DNA of 19,705 bases. Source: Candidatus Peribacteria bacterium. Its GTDB lineage: Bacteria; Patescibacteria; JAEDAM01; Absconditabacterales; Absconditicoccaceae. Positions 1 through 10,921 of this stretch are shown piece by piece. The notes beneath the pieces are model-generated. The model did not search any database. It saw nothing but the letters and a program-made list of their open reading frames with translations, and was not told the DNA's origin. The position numbers and the translations under genes were made by a program. Position 1 is the stretch's first letter. The number at the start of each line of letters is the position of its first letter. The stretch covers positions 1 to 19,705 of the forward strand of contig JAITQZ010000019.1 of assembly GCA_031288635.1 (NCBI GenBank). Direction: 5' to 3'.

Positions 1-2
1 TT

Positions 3-119
3 TCTCCCCTTTTCGCCCAAATCATCGCCAACCGTCAACAATCCGCCGAACTCGCCAAACTTCGCGACTTTCTCTTACCACTGCTGATGAATGGGCAGGT
101 GGAGGTGAAGAACGAATAA
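3..119 (+). CDS. hsdS: Type I restriction enzyme specificity subunit, C-terminal end (partial)
   Basis: Only the last 38 codons are in the window; the gene begins before base 1. The frame starting at base 3 reads ...ELAKLRDFLLPLLMNGQVEV... and stops at TAA 117-119. A helix rich in Q, E, L and A followed by LRD-LLP-LMNGQV is the usual ending of HsdS, the DNA-recognition subunit of type I restriction-modification enzymes, where it is the distal end of the coiled coil separating the two target-recognition domains. The stretch is visibly richer in G+C than the rest of the window, as expected for a horizontally mobile restriction system. It converges on the 23S rRNA gene. The family call rests on a short tail, so it is likely but not certain. 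Confidence 0.72.
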   Translation, partial: SPLFAQIIANRQQSAELAKLRDFLLPLLMNGQVEVKNE

Positions 120-152
120 CGAAAAAAAACTGACTTTAACACCAGCTTTTTA

Positions 153-197
153 GATTGCTACGCCTTCGTAACCTTAACATCTCAGGCTCGCAATGAC
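153..197. repeat. REP-like palindromic element
   Basis: The outer arms GATTGCTACGCCTTCG and GCTCGCAATGAC match the general pattern of a widespread bacterial palindromic repeat (a GCAATC / GATTGC core with GCGAG / CTCGC). Here the arms are separated by about 17 nt of unrelated sequence. It lies between the hsdS stop codon and the 23S 3' processing stem. Only one copy is visible, so calling it a repeat family rests on pattern memory rather than on copies in this window. Confidence 0.35.
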
Positions 198-217
198 AGT
201 GAATGTCCTACAATAGC

Positions 218-243
218 ATAATATATTACATATTTTCGAAAAG

Positions 244-253
<10 letters not shown>
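218..253 (-). other. 23S rRNA processing stem, 3' arm
   Basis: These bases are complementary, over about 36 positions with one bulge on each side, to 3145-3180 at the other end of the 23S gene. The pairing begins in the terminal helix of the mature rRNA and continues through an AT-rich outer section. Such stems around 23S precursors are normally RNase III-type processing substrates; that role is inferred here. Confidence 0.8.
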
Positions 254-3144
<2,891 letters not shown>

Positions 3145-3151
<7 letters not shown>

Positions 3152-3180
3152 TTTCTTTCGAAAATATTGTAATATATTAT
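3145..3180 (-). other. 23S rRNA processing stem, 5' arm
   Basis: This is the partner of 218-253. Both arms contain the same core ATATTTTCGAAA plus GAAAACAAATT when read on complementary strands. A TATAAT-like sequence (3181-3176 on the - strand) lies within the stem and is probably not a promoter, because the precursor must include this arm for the stem to form. Confidence 0.8.
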
Positions 3181-3191
3181 ACTATTGTTAA

Positions 3192-3256
3192 GGAACGTTC
3201 CCGTAGCTTGTATCCCGTAGCATATACGGGACAGGCTGGGATGAGCCAAAGGCTCA
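3192..3256. repeat. Cluster of short hairpins in the 23S leader
   Basis: Three palindromes lie within 65 bases: GGAACGTTCC (3192-3201), TCCCGTA-gcata-TACGGGA (3213-3231) and TGAGCC-aaa-GGCTCA (3242-3256). The octamer CCCGTAGC occurs twice (3200-3207 and 3214-3221). On the - strand the cluster would lie in the leader of the 23S precursor. It may be leader structure or a repeat element; the sequence does not say which. Confidence 0.5.
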
Positions 3257-3391
3257 CATCAGCTAACGTGAATGAGAAATCCAACGTTGCAGGGTATAAG
3301 ATAATGATTTGCTGTCATATTTCAAGAGAAAGTTGTATTTTTTTTAGTGTAGGTATAAAAGGCTGTTTTTCAGATTTTTGGGGAGTTTGTG

Positions 3392-3421
3392 AAAAAAGGA
3401 GTCACGCCAGACTCCTTTTTT
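3392..3421. terminator. Bidirectional intrinsic terminator
   Basis: A perfect GGAGTC / GACTCC stem (3398-3403 with 3410-3415) and a 6-nt loop are flanked by six A before and six T after, so the structure can terminate transcription in both directions. On the - strand it would shield the 23S transcription unit from upstream readthrough. On the + strand it could end a transcript crossing the hairpin cluster. The adjacent A/T runs can extend the stem to 12 bp. Confidence 0.8.
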
Positions 3422-3592
3422 CTGTTTGTTATTGTGAGTCTATGAAGCAACCTTGATATAATACATAGGAGACAGCTCTGGCCATATTCTTGATTCTTCT
3501 CTTGCAATGATAATATCCCATACTTCAAAGGAACTTCTTTTTGATCGAAAATTAAAGAAAAGACAGAGATAAAATTAAGAAAATTAATCAAT

Positions 3593-3647
3593 AATTATGA
3601 AACTTTTTTCTTTCGGTAATTATGGAACTTTTCCCTCAATGTATAAT
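3593..3647 (+). promoter_or_regulatory. Probable promoter of the M15 peptidase-grpE unit, with a direct repeat
   Basis: TATAAT lies at 3642-3647, about 80 nt before the chosen start codon. There is no good -35 hexamer (TTATGG at 3620-3625 is the nearest, 16 nt away). A 15-base direct repeat, AATTATGAAACTTTT (3593-3607) and AATTATGGAACTTTT (3618-3632), is 25 nt apart, and its second copy covers the -35 position. That layout fits a regulator binding two adjacent sites on one face of the helix; regulation is inferred only. Confidence 0.5.
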
Positions 3648-3726
3648 AGTATGGAAATTAATATTGCATTTCGTATCAGCTTTGTTATAGTCCTAAGTAG
3701 CTTAGTTTTATTTTTCTGTTGATTGG

Positions 3727-4476
3727 ATGTTTTTTCCAAAGAAAACCCTGTTTACAATCGCAATGGTTCTTTGATGAATGTTTCTTTTGTCTTATATGGA
3801 TTATCTTTTTGCGTCCGTGGAAGGTGCCATTTGGGAGTACAACCCTGTGAGCAATAAACGGGAGCCACAAGTGGCTTTATCTGAAGAAATAGTTTATGGA
3901 GGAATGGTAGAAAACGCTCTTTTTGACTTTTGGTCAGATACTTCGTATCAAAAGTTTCTCGATGATACGCATTCCCTCGATGAACAGTACGTTCCAACGG
4001 ATATTGTACAGATTTCTAGTTCTGCTACTTTTAATGATGCCTCTAAGTTTCAGCTTCGTGAGGAAGCGGCAGGACAGTTTGCGGAGATGGCGAGTGCTTT
4101 TGCTTTGGCTTTTGGAGATAAAGCGAAACTTTCTCTTACCAGTACTTACCGCTCACCTACGTACCAAAAGAGACTGGCTGAGAACTGTTCTGTAGCTCGC
4201 TGTGCTAAAGCGGGTACGAGTGAACACGAGGCGGGACTTGCGGTTGATTTGGGGGTAAATGGGGGAAATATCTTGGGCAATGGTGGAAAATATTACCAAT
4301 GGTTTACTGAGAATGCACATCTGTATGGCTTTCATAATACCTACCAAAAAGGGGTTGAAATTGATGGAAAGATGGTAGAACCTCGACATTGGAGGTATAT
4401 AGGTGTAGACTTAGCGACTTATCTGTATGAGAGTCAGAGGACGATTGCAGAATATTTTTATTTGTTGTACGAATAA
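3727..4476 (+). CDS. Membrane-anchored D-alanyl-D-alanine / L,D-carboxypeptidase, M15B (VanY/LdcB) family
   Basis: A 249-residue zinc peptidase of the VanY/LdcB type, which removes a terminal D-alanine from peptidoglycan stem peptides outside the membrane. Visible motifs are YRSPTYQ (141-147), SEHEAGLAVD with zinc ligands His167 and Asp174, and EPRHWRY with catalytic Glu218 and zinc ligand His221. Under the standard code the frame would open only at ATG 3778. Reading two consecutive TGA codons (3772-3777) as Gly extends it to ATG 3727 and adds MFFPKKTLFTIAMV, giving two lysines followed by a hydrophobic segment of about 20 residues: a signal anchor the enzyme otherwise lacks. The next in-frame stop upstream is TAG 3703. 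It stops at TAA two bases before grpE, so the two are probably cotranscribed. No clear ribosome-binding site is visible. Family assignment is firm; the exact substrate bond is not. Confidence 0.88.
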
Positions 4477-4478
4477 CG

Positions 4479-5075
4479 ATGACGAAACCTAAAAATCCGC
4501 AGGATGATAGAGAGCTGCAAGACATTTTACAGGATTTGGAAAAAAAAACCAAAGAGCAGGAGAGCGAAGAAAAGACTTCTGCAAATGTTTTGAAGGAAAT
4601 TGCTCTCCTTCAAACGCAGCTTTTAGAAAAGGCAGAAATTGCGAAAAAAGCTCAGGTTGACTATATCAATTTGAAAGCTGATTTTGATTTTCTCGTGCGT
4701 CAGAGCCAGATAAAAGAAGAGACTTTGGAACAAGACACGCTGATTAAAGTCGTGAAAAAGCTATTGCCTTTCGTGGAGGATTTGAGAAAATCTTTGCTTC
4801 ATCTCAATGAAGTACAAAAGGAGGAGCCGCTTGGGAAAGGCGTACAGATGGTGTATGATAAATTTTTGTCTGCTTTGGCGGAACTTTCTGTTTTTCCTAT
4901 TAATACGATGGGAATTGAGCCGGATGCCCAATTTCACGAACCTGTGAGTATGCAGCCTACTGACCAGAAAAAGATGAAGGGGAAAATTCTGCAGATTTTT
5001 GAGCAAGGATTTTATTACAAAAAGGGAGAACAACCTATCGTTATTCTTCCTTCTAAAGTAGTAATAGGTTGATAG
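4479..5075 (+). CDS. grpE: GrpE, nucleotide exchange factor for DnaK
   Basis: A 198-residue GrpE, the cytoplasmic factor that releases ADP from the Hsp70 chaperone DnaK. Residues 1-35 are charged and unstructured, and about 40-90 form the long dimer helix (AQVDYINLKADFDF). LLPFVEDLRKSL is in the four-helix bundle, and the C-terminal beta domain carries the signature GIEPDAQFHEPVS and the ending ILQIFEQGFYYKKGEQP-IVILPSKVVIG. The length is normal for the family. The final sense codon is TGA (5070-5072), read as Gly and followed at once by the true stop TAG. A standard-code reading would end one residue earlier. It lies 2 nt after the M15 peptidase gene, an unusual neighbour since grpE normally sits beside hrcA or dnaK. 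The stop abuts the stop of the convergent gene with no base between. No heat-shock operator (CIRCE) is seen. Confidence 0.93.
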
Positions 5076-6596
5076 TTATACATTACACAGGTTGGCTATT
5101 TTGAGCATTCTAAAGATTTCAAAGAGTTTGATAATTTTTTGGTAATTATGGAGGTCATTATAGTCGGTTTGGATGTCTGTGAAAATTTCTTGGAGTTCTT
5201 CTAGGTCGTTGATTACGTTAGAAGATTTTAGATTACTGGAAAGGGTCAGCATTTTTTCGTTAGCTCTCTGGAGTGCTTCTGCAGGAGAGAGGACGATAGG
5301 AGTATTATTTTGTGGGGCAAAACAGAGTTGTCCGAGGGTGGTAGCAATTTCACTCACTTCGGTATCGCTAATATCTTTTCCATAGGCATTGATACTGATT
5401 GTTCCTTGATAGGATTGGGCGGTGGCGTTCAGACTTTTAGTGTTTTGTACTTTGGTAAAAGAAAAGTCTTTGATGCTGATGATAGGAGGGAGTTCTGATA
5501 GAAAGTCTTCAAACAGCTGGGTTTTATTCGTTGTAGTAGGCATTCCGATGGTATATGCTAAATACGGCAAATCTCTATATTTATCTCTGAATTTGTAAAA
5601 ACACTCTGAAGCTGAGGTACTTTCATCACAGAGTACGTTTTCTCTGATAGTAGTGTTGATGACTTCATCGTCTATGAGAATGTTTTCTTGTTGATATTTT
5701 GTCCACTGATAGAGATGATAGCCGATAATCAAATCATCATCCAATTCTTGTCCACTAAAGAGTGGTTTATATTCCTCTTTGAGCTGAGTAATTTGTGTCT
5801 GTTTAAATTCTTTGATGTTTTTGATTAGATAAAAGAAAAATTCATTGAGGAGGGAAATATTTACGGTATTGGAAGTGGTGGAGAGTTTATTTACCAATAA
5901 AAGAAAGGAACGTTTATTGGGAGCAGTAAAAGAAAGTTGAATAGGGATAAAAAAATATTCTCCATCTACGTCTGTAATATTTCCTACGGTAATATCGTTG
6001 ATTTCATTGAATTCGGTATCTGCTCCTACATTTCTAAAGAAATCACTTCGATATTGGATAAGCTTTAAATCTTGGTAAGGGTCTGTATCTAGATATTTTT
6101 GTCCGATTAAATTAGGATTTATGACTGCAGTATAAGGGTCTTTCCAGATATTCAAAGAAGGGAGATAGATATTGCGTAAAAAGAGATTGTAGTATTTATT
6201 TTGGTCAAAGGCTAGTTGCTTTCTATTTTGGAGTTCTGTGTTTACTTTTTCTTGTACATCCACAAGTTCATTGATGGTAGTGATAGCGACTGCGGTGTCT
6301 CCGTCCAAGTAAGGACTCATTATATCGTTATTGATAGAAAGGTCATAGCTGATAAGTTTGGCTAATTCGGGAGACCTTGCTTGGATTTCTATGTGTTCTT
6401 GATAGGTAGTATATCCAAATCGTAGCAATACTCCTAAACTAATGATGGCGATAACGATAGTGGTTATTGCTTGCTGTTTCGTCATAATAATCGTTCTCGG
6501 TCCTTTTTCTTTTTCGGTGAGGGAAGTGAAAAAATGAGAGATTTTTGATCAAAGTCCTGATAATTGATTATTAGGCGTCGGAGATGTATTTTCCAT
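5076..6596 (-). CDS. Membrane-anchored protein of unknown function, possibly PilO-like
   Basis: A 506-residue protein of no family I can name with confidence. The plain ATG at 6485 would start it just before a membrane segment. Reading TGA (6551-6549) as Gly extends it to ATG 6596, adding a 37-residue hydrophilic N-terminus (MENTSPTPNNQLSG...) that is a sensible cytoplasmic tail. One transmembrane helix follows at about 43-62 (AITTIVIAIISLGVLLRFGY), then a long extracytoplasmic part rich in Asn, Thr, Asp and Tyr with few cysteines. Near the C-terminus, LPPIISIKDFSF, a Tyr-Gln-Gly-Thr-Ile strand and a late segment with helical character loosely recall PilO, the bitopic inner-membrane part of the type IV pilus alignment complex. 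This resemblance is weak. It starts 30 nt after the stop of the upstream membrane protein, so they form one transcription unit. It converges with grpE. No ribosome-binding site is apparent. Confidence 0.7.
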
Positions 6597-6626
6597 TAGT
6601 ACGGGATATAAAAGGTAAAAATCAGG

Positions 6627-8246
6627 TTATTCAGTAAACTCGTTAGGGAGTTCTTCGGTGACTCCCGTTCAAACGTTTGTTTCTTGGGAATTTTCCCCTG
6701 TTCAAAGTGTTTCGTCAGGAGTATTTATTTCTGTTGGTAAAGGTTTTTTCTCTTGATTGTCAGGGAGATTCTCTACTGGTGTGGCTTCCTCGTCTGGTGA
6801 GACTTCTGTTATCTCTGTAGGTGTTTCGCTTGGTTCAGCTTTTTCTGTTGGTTGGTCTAATTGGAGGAGAGAATCTATATCAATATAGTCAAAGATTTCT
6901 CTTTCTGTTGTTTTTTGGATGGGGAGATTGAACTGCTTAGAAGAAGTATTTACGGTATAAGAAACATTTCCTGCATCGATAGTTCTGGTAGAGATGGTGA
7001 TGGTTTTGGTATCAATATCTGCTCCAATGATAAAAATGGACTGTTTTAGCAGGTTGATGAGATTGGTAAGGATAAAGATGTGCGGGTTTTTGATGCCTTT
7101 AGCGATGAGCTTGAGTTCATCTGCTTTGGTTGTGTTGATTTCGATGTCAAAGTTGATATTCCCCTGACTTGGGTCAAATCCGTGAAAGAGGATAGAAAAA
7201 CTTGGAATATCGCTTTGTTCGAGGATAATATCAATGTATTTCATAATTCCCTTAAAGAGGGTTCTGTCAAAGGTTGGTTCTTTGATAATATCTTGATAAT
7301 ACAAATCTAAATCTCCGATGGTAGTACAGTTTTGAGAGACTTCAAATGGATTGAGATAACACATATAGACATATGCAGTAATATCTTTTTCCTCTCTCTG
7401 AGCCAAAAGTTCCAGCTCTTTGAATACTGCGTCTTTGGTTATTCTGAGTGAATCTCCGATGAGCGACATTGTACTATCCATATAGGAGAATACTCTTATT
7501 GCAGTAGAAAATTTGATGATTTCCAAAGCGTTAAGAGACCTCTGGATAGCAGAAATGGCTTCTTCGTTTTGTAAAATTTCTCTAATTTCTAGTGGCAAGA
7601 ATCCATATTTGGCAATATCTTTTTTTGTGCTTTCTACTTCATTGATTTGGTTGGTGATGGTGGAATTGAGTGCAGAAATTTTTTCTCTCAGGATGGTTTT
7701 TTTTTCTGCATAGGTCAGTTCATCGGTTCTCGTGATAGTAGTAATATTCTCTGTGTTTTCTGGAGTAATAATGGGGAGAGGAGCATAGAGTGCTTCTTTG
7801 TTTATTTTGATGAACTTAGTAAAGTCTTTGAGATAGATTTGAAAGGAACTTACAAAGGATTTGTAGTTGTTATCTACATATACTTGGCTGGTTTGTTTGA
7901 TATAAATACGATATGAAAAGACCAATCCAATCAGTAAGACATTGATAATAGTGATGACAGACGCCATAATAAATCGCCTAATGTAAGAGGAGACAAAGTT
8001 TTCTTTTTCTTTTCCTTCGCTCTCGCTTGACTCGATAGGGGTGTTTTCCAAAAAGATATTAGAAGCTGGTTTTTCACTATTTCCTAACTCTGCTAGCTGG
8101 AGAGTATCGGGGGATGTGGTATTTGAGAGGTCAGTGATATTAGGGAGCGGATTCCCAAAAGGAGTAGCTGGTGTAGAATTGGGAAGTGTTTCACTTGTCT
8201 CTGGAGTTAGTGATGGGGAGTCTTGTAAGAAATTTTCTTCTGACAT
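6627..8246 (-). CDS. Membrane-anchored protein of unknown function, possibly PilN-like
   Basis: A 539-residue protein not recognised by name. From ATG 8246 it has a Ser/Thr/Pro/Glu-rich cytoplasmic region (1-85), one membrane helix at about 92-113 (FIMASVITIINVLLIGLVFSY), a helical and probably coiled-coil stretch (170-260), a mixed alpha/beta part with IPSFSILFHGFDPSQGNINF and a strand ITISTRTI, and an acidic Pro/Glu/Thr tail. This bitopic plan and the adjacent second bitopic gene recall the PilN/PilO pair of type IV pilus systems, but that is inference. Two in-frame TGA codons (6704-6702 and 6671-6669) are read as Gly; the real stop is TAA 6629-6627, adding 25 residues to a standard-code reading. 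An upstream GTG (8273) is in frame but almost at the predicted transcription start, so ATG 8246 is preferred. Confidence 0.7.
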
Positions 8247-8277
8247 AGGGATGGAGATTTGTATAAAATACACTTCT

Positions 8278-8305
8278 ATTATATTCCAAACTTCAAAAAA
8301 AGCAA
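8278..8305 (-). promoter_or_regulatory. Promoter of the two-gene membrane protein unit
   Basis: On the - strand TATAAT (8283-8278) is preceded by a weak TTGCTT (8305-8300) with 16-nt spacing. Transcription would start near 8271. That leaves about 25 nt before ATG 8246, or a leaderless message if the GTG at 8273-8271 were used. The divergent exonuclease gene starts about 110 nt to the right. Confidence 0.55.
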
Positions 8306-8392
8306 AAAAAATCAGACTTTTTTTTATGCTTGCATTCTCTCGGCGAATGGATACGCTAAGGAATGTTTTACTCCTCTAATGGAGATTAATCT

Positions 8393-9088
8393 ATGCTTAA
8401 CCCTCACTATAGATATGTCGGCATTGACTTTGAGACGACGGGATTGGATACCAAAAAAGATTGTCCTATTCAGGTTGGACTGGTAGAAATTGATGTGCGT
8501 GGTGAAATGATTGATAGCTTCGATTCACTTATTAGACCGACCAAAGATGTCAAAGAACTCAAAAATATTGTAAAATTCATTACTAAGATTGAGACTGCTC
8601 AGCTTGTTTTTGCTCCAGAAAGTAGTGAAATTGCTGACCAGATTGCTCATTTTTTTGGGGATAAGGTGATTGTCATTGGGCACAACATCAATTTTGATCT
8701 TGCTTTTTTGAAGAGGCTCTTGCCAGAGGTGCCGTATTATGCGGCATTTGATACTTTTCAATTAGCTCAAGCTCTCGTTCCCTATCCCCCAAGCTATGCG
8801 TTGGAAATTTTGATGCAGCATTTAGAGGACAAGCCGTTATTTCTGCAGTGGAAGGCAAAATTTGGACTGACTCCTTTTACGACTGCGGTTTCGTGAACTG
8901 GTGTGGAGGGAGAATTTGATAAAGGAGGAGGATTTCACGATGCTCTTTATGATACGAAATCCACACTTGCACTATTGTGCTATTTGCTTACGTATCTTCA
9001 GCAAATTGAAGAAAAGTATCCTCTTTTGAAAGAGTGTATTCGTAAAAGCGATACTCCTTTGAAAGAGATGTTGGACATTGTGAGTTAA
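8393..9088 (+). CDS. DnaQ-type 3'-5' exonuclease (DNA polymerase III epsilon-like)
   Basis: A 231-residue DEDDh exonuclease. Exo I is YVGIDFETTGLDT with the Asp and Glu metal ligands (residues 8-18), Exo II is GHNINFDLAFLKRLL, and Exo III is FHDALYDTKSTL (HDxxxD). The Exo III segment lies beyond an in-frame TGA at 8894-8896 (residue 168). Under the standard code the enzyme would lose its catalytic His and Asp, whereas reading UGA as Gly restores one intact domain. This is a clear test of the code. ATG 8393 is preceded by GGAGA (8381-8385, 7 nt away), one of the few good ribosome-binding sites here. The protein could be the proofreading subunit epsilon or a stand-alone nuclease; no clamp-binding or polymerase-binding tail is obvious. 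Its TAA overlaps the TAA of convergent uvrB. Confidence 0.87.
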
Positions 9089-10797
9089 TCCGTTTTTTCT
9101 TCTTTTTCTTCATTGTCTCCAAAAAGGTCGGTCAGGAGCTGTTTTTCATCATCGCTAACAGGAGCTTCTTGTAAAAATTCTTCTAGGTGAGGTTTTTTTT
9201 CTAAGAGTTTGTCTAGAGAGGAAAGCAGCTGATTGTAGTTTCACGATTTTGGATAGACGTAGGTAATGGGGTCAAGGAGTCCGGTAGGTCTGATAATTTG
9301 TTCTACGACTTCTTTGGACAGTTCGATTTCGTATTCTGCGGGAGTCGCTGAGAGGAAAATGGATTTTGCAGTTTTTTTCTGTTTGGAACGGAGGTTGGCG
9401 AGTTGGTTGTCGGCTCTGGCTCAACGTTTTTGTTCGTCATCTGGGACAGGTGCTATGTTTATCGCTATTAACTCCTTTGTCCTTTCGTCTGCACAAGTGT
9501 ATGCTTCGGACATTTCCCCCGCAGTATTGCGGGGCAAACTATGAGATGTGGCTTTTTTTGTTTTGTTTATTCCGTTTTTTCTCGTTTCTTCTGTTGTGAA
9601 GGGGACTGTTGCTTGGTCTAAACTGATTTCCTCTAATGATTTCCGCCCTAATACTGCTTCCAATTCTTCGAAACGCAAGGGGCGGTGGTCGATGGCTGAT
9701 GGCAAGCGAAATCCGTATTTTATCAGGTTATTTTTTCTGGCTCTATCTCCTTGTGCCATTGCACGTAGTTGGGGAATTGTCATATGTGATTCATCTATAA
9801 TCAAGAGGAAATCCTCTGGGAAATAATCGAAAATGGTGTTGGGAGCTTCACCAGGGAGGCGTTTATCAAAATAGAGAGAATAGTTTTCAATTCCGTTAAC
9901 AAATCCGGTTTCACGAATCATTCTGATATCGTATTCCACTCTTTTTTTGATTCTTTCTGCTTCGAGGAGCATTCCTTGTTTTTCAAATTCACGGACGCGG
10001 AGCTCTTTTTCTACTTCCATTTGTTTCAGCACGAATTCAAGGTCTTCAATATTTTGTAAGTATTGCGTTGCTGGTCGGAGAATGATTTGGTTTGCTTGTC
10101 TTTTCAGCTGGAATGTTAGGCTGTCGCGGATTTCAATGTGTTCAAGATAGTCTTCATCGAAAAAACATTTGTAAACAAATTTCTCGGTAGAAGAGTAGAT
10201 TTCTAACATTTCTCCTTTTACATCAAACATTCCTGGTTCGGCCTTTCCGTGTACGGGTTTATACTGCATTTGAAGGAGCTGCTTTTTTAATTCATTGAAC
10301 TTGTATGTTTGACCGACTTTGAGTTGGAGACAGTTTTCTTTGAAAAATCTTGCTTGACCAAGTCCGTAGAGGGAAGAAGCAGATGCCACGACAATCACAT
10401 CTTCACGGGAAAGGAGCGAAGCCATCGTTGCCAAGCGGTACATTTCGATTTCTTGATTGATGGTAGCTTCCTTTTCGATGTAGGTTCACGAGCTGGGGAG
10501 ATAGCTTTCTGGTTGGTAATAGTCAAAGTATGAGACGAAATAATGTACTGCATTGTGGGGGAAGAAGTGTTTGAATTCCGTAGAAAGCTGAGCTGCGAGG
10601 GTTTTATTGTGGGAGATAATGAGCGTGGGTTTTTGGACGTGTTGAATGATGTTTGCCATTGTGAAGGTTTTCCCGGTTCCTGTCGCTCCTAGGAGGGTGA
10701 TTTGTTGTTTCCCTTGTTCAAAAGCAGACACGATATCGTGGATGGCTTTGGGCTGGTCGCCGGCGGGGGAGTAGGTAGCGGTGAGTTGAAAAGGCAT
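9085..10797 (-). CDS. uvrB: UvrB-like excision repair protein with an insertion and no C-terminal helicase domain
   Basis: UvrB loads onto DNA with UvrA, verifies damage and recruits UvrC in nucleotide excision repair. Residues 1-380 follow UvrB closely: Walker A GATGTGKT (37-44), the damage-probing hairpin [11 protein letters not shown] followed by [10 protein letters not shown] (UGA-Gly at 104, where the family usually has Asp), DESH (335-338) and [15 protein letters not shown]. About 99 unfamiliar residues (381-479) follow, including a second UGA-Gly at 459. The family then resumes with [11 protein letters not shown] and [15 protein letters not shown] (third UGA-Gly at 519, in YPKSGNY). 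The protein ends at 570 in an acidic tail. The second RecA domain (motifs IV-VI) and the UvrC-binding tail, about 200 residues in E. coli UvrB, are absent, and no downstream frame supplies them because the convergent exonuclease begins at once. The start is firm, with a promoter 9 nt away. Confidence 0.88.
9361..9657 (-). other. In-frame insertion inside uvrB, containing a palindrome
   Basis: These bases encode residues 381-479, which have no counterpart in the UvrB pattern between RPLRFEE and [11 protein letters not shown]. Within it, 9517-9534 is a GC-rich perfect hairpin (CCCCGCA / TGCGGGG, 4-nt loop) that stands out from the AT-rich surroundings. The frame stays open throughout if UGA is Gly. 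It could be a lineage-specific loop or a former mobile palindromic element. Confidence 0.55.
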
Positions 10798-10806
10798 AGT
10801 GGTTGT

Positions 10807-10834
10807 AGTATAGGAAAGGTGCTAGGAAATGCAA
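10807..10834 (-). promoter_or_regulatory. uvrB promoter, nearly leaderless
   Basis: TTGCAT (10834-10829), a 16-nt spacer and TATACT (10812-10807) form a good sigma-70 type pair. Only 9 nt separate the -10 box from the ATG, so the message would begin one to three bases before the start codon, leaving no room for a ribosome-binding site. Confidence 0.65.
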
Positions 10835-10853
10835 GAGAGAAAAGTTTTTTGGG

Positions 10854-10882
10854 AAAAAACCCGACCTTTATGGAGAGGGTCG
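10854..10882 (-). terminator. Terminator of the adhesin gene
   Basis: On the - strand CGACC (10882-10878) pairs with GGTCG (10866-10862), followed by GG and a run of six T. It lies 40 nt after the stop of the large adhesin-like gene and just before the uvrB promoter, separating the two units. Confidence 0.65.
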
Positions 10883-10921
10883 AGTTGTTTGAGATAGCTC
10901 AATAATGGAGTCATCTAATTT

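Larger units (their letters stand above)
3181..3726. other. Noncoding stretch between 23S rRNA and the M15 peptidase gene
   Basis: I see no convincing gene in these roughly 550 bases. Short open frames on both strands run through a hairpin terminator or start without a translation signal. The stretch holds a run of hairpins (3192-3256), a bidirectional terminator (3392-3421), a direct repeat and a TATAAT box (3593-3647). The 23S promoter must lie here on the - strand between the terminator and 3180, but I found no hexamer pair with good spacing. A weak TTGAAA and TATACC near 3332-3298 are about 21 nt apart, which is too far for a normal sigma-70 site. Confidence 0.6.

Noticed and set aside
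120..243. A 5S rRNA or tRNA gene following the 23S gene
   Set aside because: The gap to hsdS is too short and contains only the REP-like element and the processing stem; no 5S or cloverleaf pattern is visible.
3176..3181. TATAAT on the - strand as the 23S promoter
   Set aside because: It lies inside the 5' arm of the processing stem, which must be transcribed for the stem to form, and no -35 box is spaced properly.
3370..3591. A 73-codon - strand frame upstream of the 23S gene
   Set aside because: Its end is encoded by the terminator hairpin and it has no family resemblance or start signal; coincidental in AT-rich DNA.
8894..8896. Selenocysteine or tryptophan at the in-frame TGAs
   Set aside because: No SECIS-like hairpin follows the TGA codons, they are too many and in non-redox proteins, TGG is used for Trp, and the conserved positions are Gly rather than Trp or Cys.
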